DNA of 41,745 nt, taken from a bacterium. Lineage in GTDB: Bacteria; Patescibacteriota; Minisyncoccia; Phycocordibacterales; UBA10002. The notes below the pieces were generated by a model. That model did no database searches, was not told the origin of the DNA, and saw only the letters and a list, made by a program, of their open reading frames with translations. Below, piece after piece: positions 40,920 through 41,745 of this stretch. A program made the translations under genes and the position numbers. Location: positions 1-41,745 of the forward strand of contig JAUYPY010000030.1 in NCBI GenBank assembly GCA_030697445.1, in the 5' to 3' direction. Every line of letters starts with the position of its first letter. Position 1 is the stretch's first letter.

Positions 40920-41745
40920 TATTCTGATACAACGCGCATCACCTCTTCAATCGTAGTGATGCCTTGTGCGCATTTGAATATTCCATCTTCAAGCATCGTG
41001 AGCATCCCTTCGCTCCGCGCCTGTTTGTCTATATCAGATGTTGTCGCTCCGCGCATCACAAGGTCACGAATGGCGGATGAAATACCCATCACCTCATAAA
41101 TTCCAATTCTGCCTTCGTACCCTTCGGTGCCGTCTGACGCGGTCCGCGGCTTGTAGAACGGCACCTTTTCCCAATGCGTTCCCTTCGGTACGATTTTGTT
41201 TTCAACAAGTGCCGCAAGCGTCTTGTTCAAATCAATACTCTTACCAAGCGCCGCAATGCCCGCTTTGGTTAGAAAATATTTTTCTTTAATACCCGAGAGT
41301 TTGCGCACAAGCCGCTGGGCAATCACTAGATTTACGGTAGACACGAGTAAAAATGGTTCTACTTTCATATCCAAAAGCCGCGGCACCGCTCCCGCCGCGG
41401 AGTTCGTGTGCAGTGTTGAAAGCACCAGGTGCCCCGTGAGCGCGGCGTTAATCGCGAGCGAGGCGGTTTCGTTGTCGCGGATTTCCCCAACCATTACGAT
41501 ATCAGGGTCTTGCCGCACGAGCGTGCGGAGCCCGTCTGCAAAGGTGAGCCCAATTTCGGGCTTCACCTGCGTTTGGTTTACGCGCGCAATTTGATATTCA
41601 ATCGGATCTTCCACGGTGGAAATGTTCACCTCCGGTGTGTTTAAAATATCAATCATTGTATAGAGGGTCGTCGTCTTGCCGCTTCCGGTAGGACCAGTCG
41701 TCAAAAGCATTCCTGTCGTTTGATGGAGCGCTTTGTGCACTTTCT
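40919..41745 (-). CDS. pilB: Type IV pilus assembly ATPase PilB/GspE, N-terminus cut by window edge
   Basis: A hexameric secretion ATPase driving pilus assembly. About 275 C-terminal residues are visible: Walker [15 protein letters not shown], Asp box [11 protein letters not shown], Walker [19 protein letters not shown] and His box [12 protein letters not shown]. The CX2C zinc site, present in many GspE/PilB proteins in this region, is missing. The frame remains open at the window edge, and the GTG near 41740 is internal. It heads the pilB-pilC-pilin operon. Confidence 0.93.
   Translation of the reverse strand, partial: KVHKALHQTTGMLLTTGPTGSGKTTTLYTMIDILNTPEVNISTVEDPIEYQIARVNQTQVKPEIGLTFADGLRTLVRQDPDIVMVGEIRDNETASLAINAALTGHLVLSTLHTNSAAGAVPRLLDMKVEPFLLVSTVNLVIAQRLVRKLSGIKEKYFLTKAGIAALGKSIDLNKTLAALVENKIVPKGTHWEKVPFYKPRTASDGTEGYEGRIGIYEVMGISSAIRDLVMRGATTSDIDKQARSEGMLTMLEDGIFKCAQGITTIEEVMRVVSE

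Overview
The window looks like a chromosomal segment of a Patescibacteria/CPR bacterium, most likely Parcubacteria-type. The signs are group I introns in the 23S rRNA, unlinked 16S and 23S-5S genes, tRNA genes with no encoded CCA, a comEC split into two genes, a shortened phosphoglycerate kinase, a type IV pilus-like locus, a conserved TraD/VirD4-like ATPase and many short palindromic insertions inside ordinary genes. Lineage is inferred from these traits only; no search was run.

Layout, left to right. 1-9.1 kb (nearly all minus strand): a truncated conjugation-type ATPase, a putative glycosidase with a small two-TM protein upstream, rsmI, a GH3 glycosidase, a small ArsR-like regulator and a NUDIX hydrolase surrounded by four copies of a 28-bp near-palindrome, then murD-murC. 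9.1-14.5 kb: a cold-shock-like gene, tRNA-Leu, tRNA-Ile, the 16S rRNA with its own promoter, secD-secF and a long structured secDF leader. 14.5-19.7 kb: a toxin-antitoxin cassette flanked by a 94-bp direct repeat that duplicates the end of a sugar transferase gene, a glycosyltransferase, rodA and a lipoprotein-like or membrane-anchored protein. 19.7-24.8 kb: 5S and a 4.6-kb 23S gene with three group I introns, one carrying a LAGLIDADG endonuclease and one carrying a complete antisense gene for a small membrane protein. 25-26.9 kb: three accessory genes. 26.9-34.4 kb: split comEC, superoxide dismutase, rnhA, recJ, a HIT protein, pgk and tpiA. 34.4-37 kb: a complete diversity-generating retroelement (DGR) with reverse transcriptase, Avd, template repeat, variable repeat and target gene. 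37-41.7 kb: pilin-like genes, pilC and a truncated pilB.

The strongest biology is the DGR: the 114-bp template and variable repeats differ at 15 positions, and every difference is at a template adenine. The reverse transcriptase carries a G10 tract just after its start codon and ends inside tpiA. Other notable points are a 16S 3' end with no recognisable CCUCC anti-Shine-Dalgarno, many genes whose -10 box lies about one helical turn from the start codon (leaderless transcripts), divergent gene pairs that share one -10 box, a possible ArsR-type regulon built on the 28-bp palindrome, and a 23S intron in the sarcin-ricin loop.
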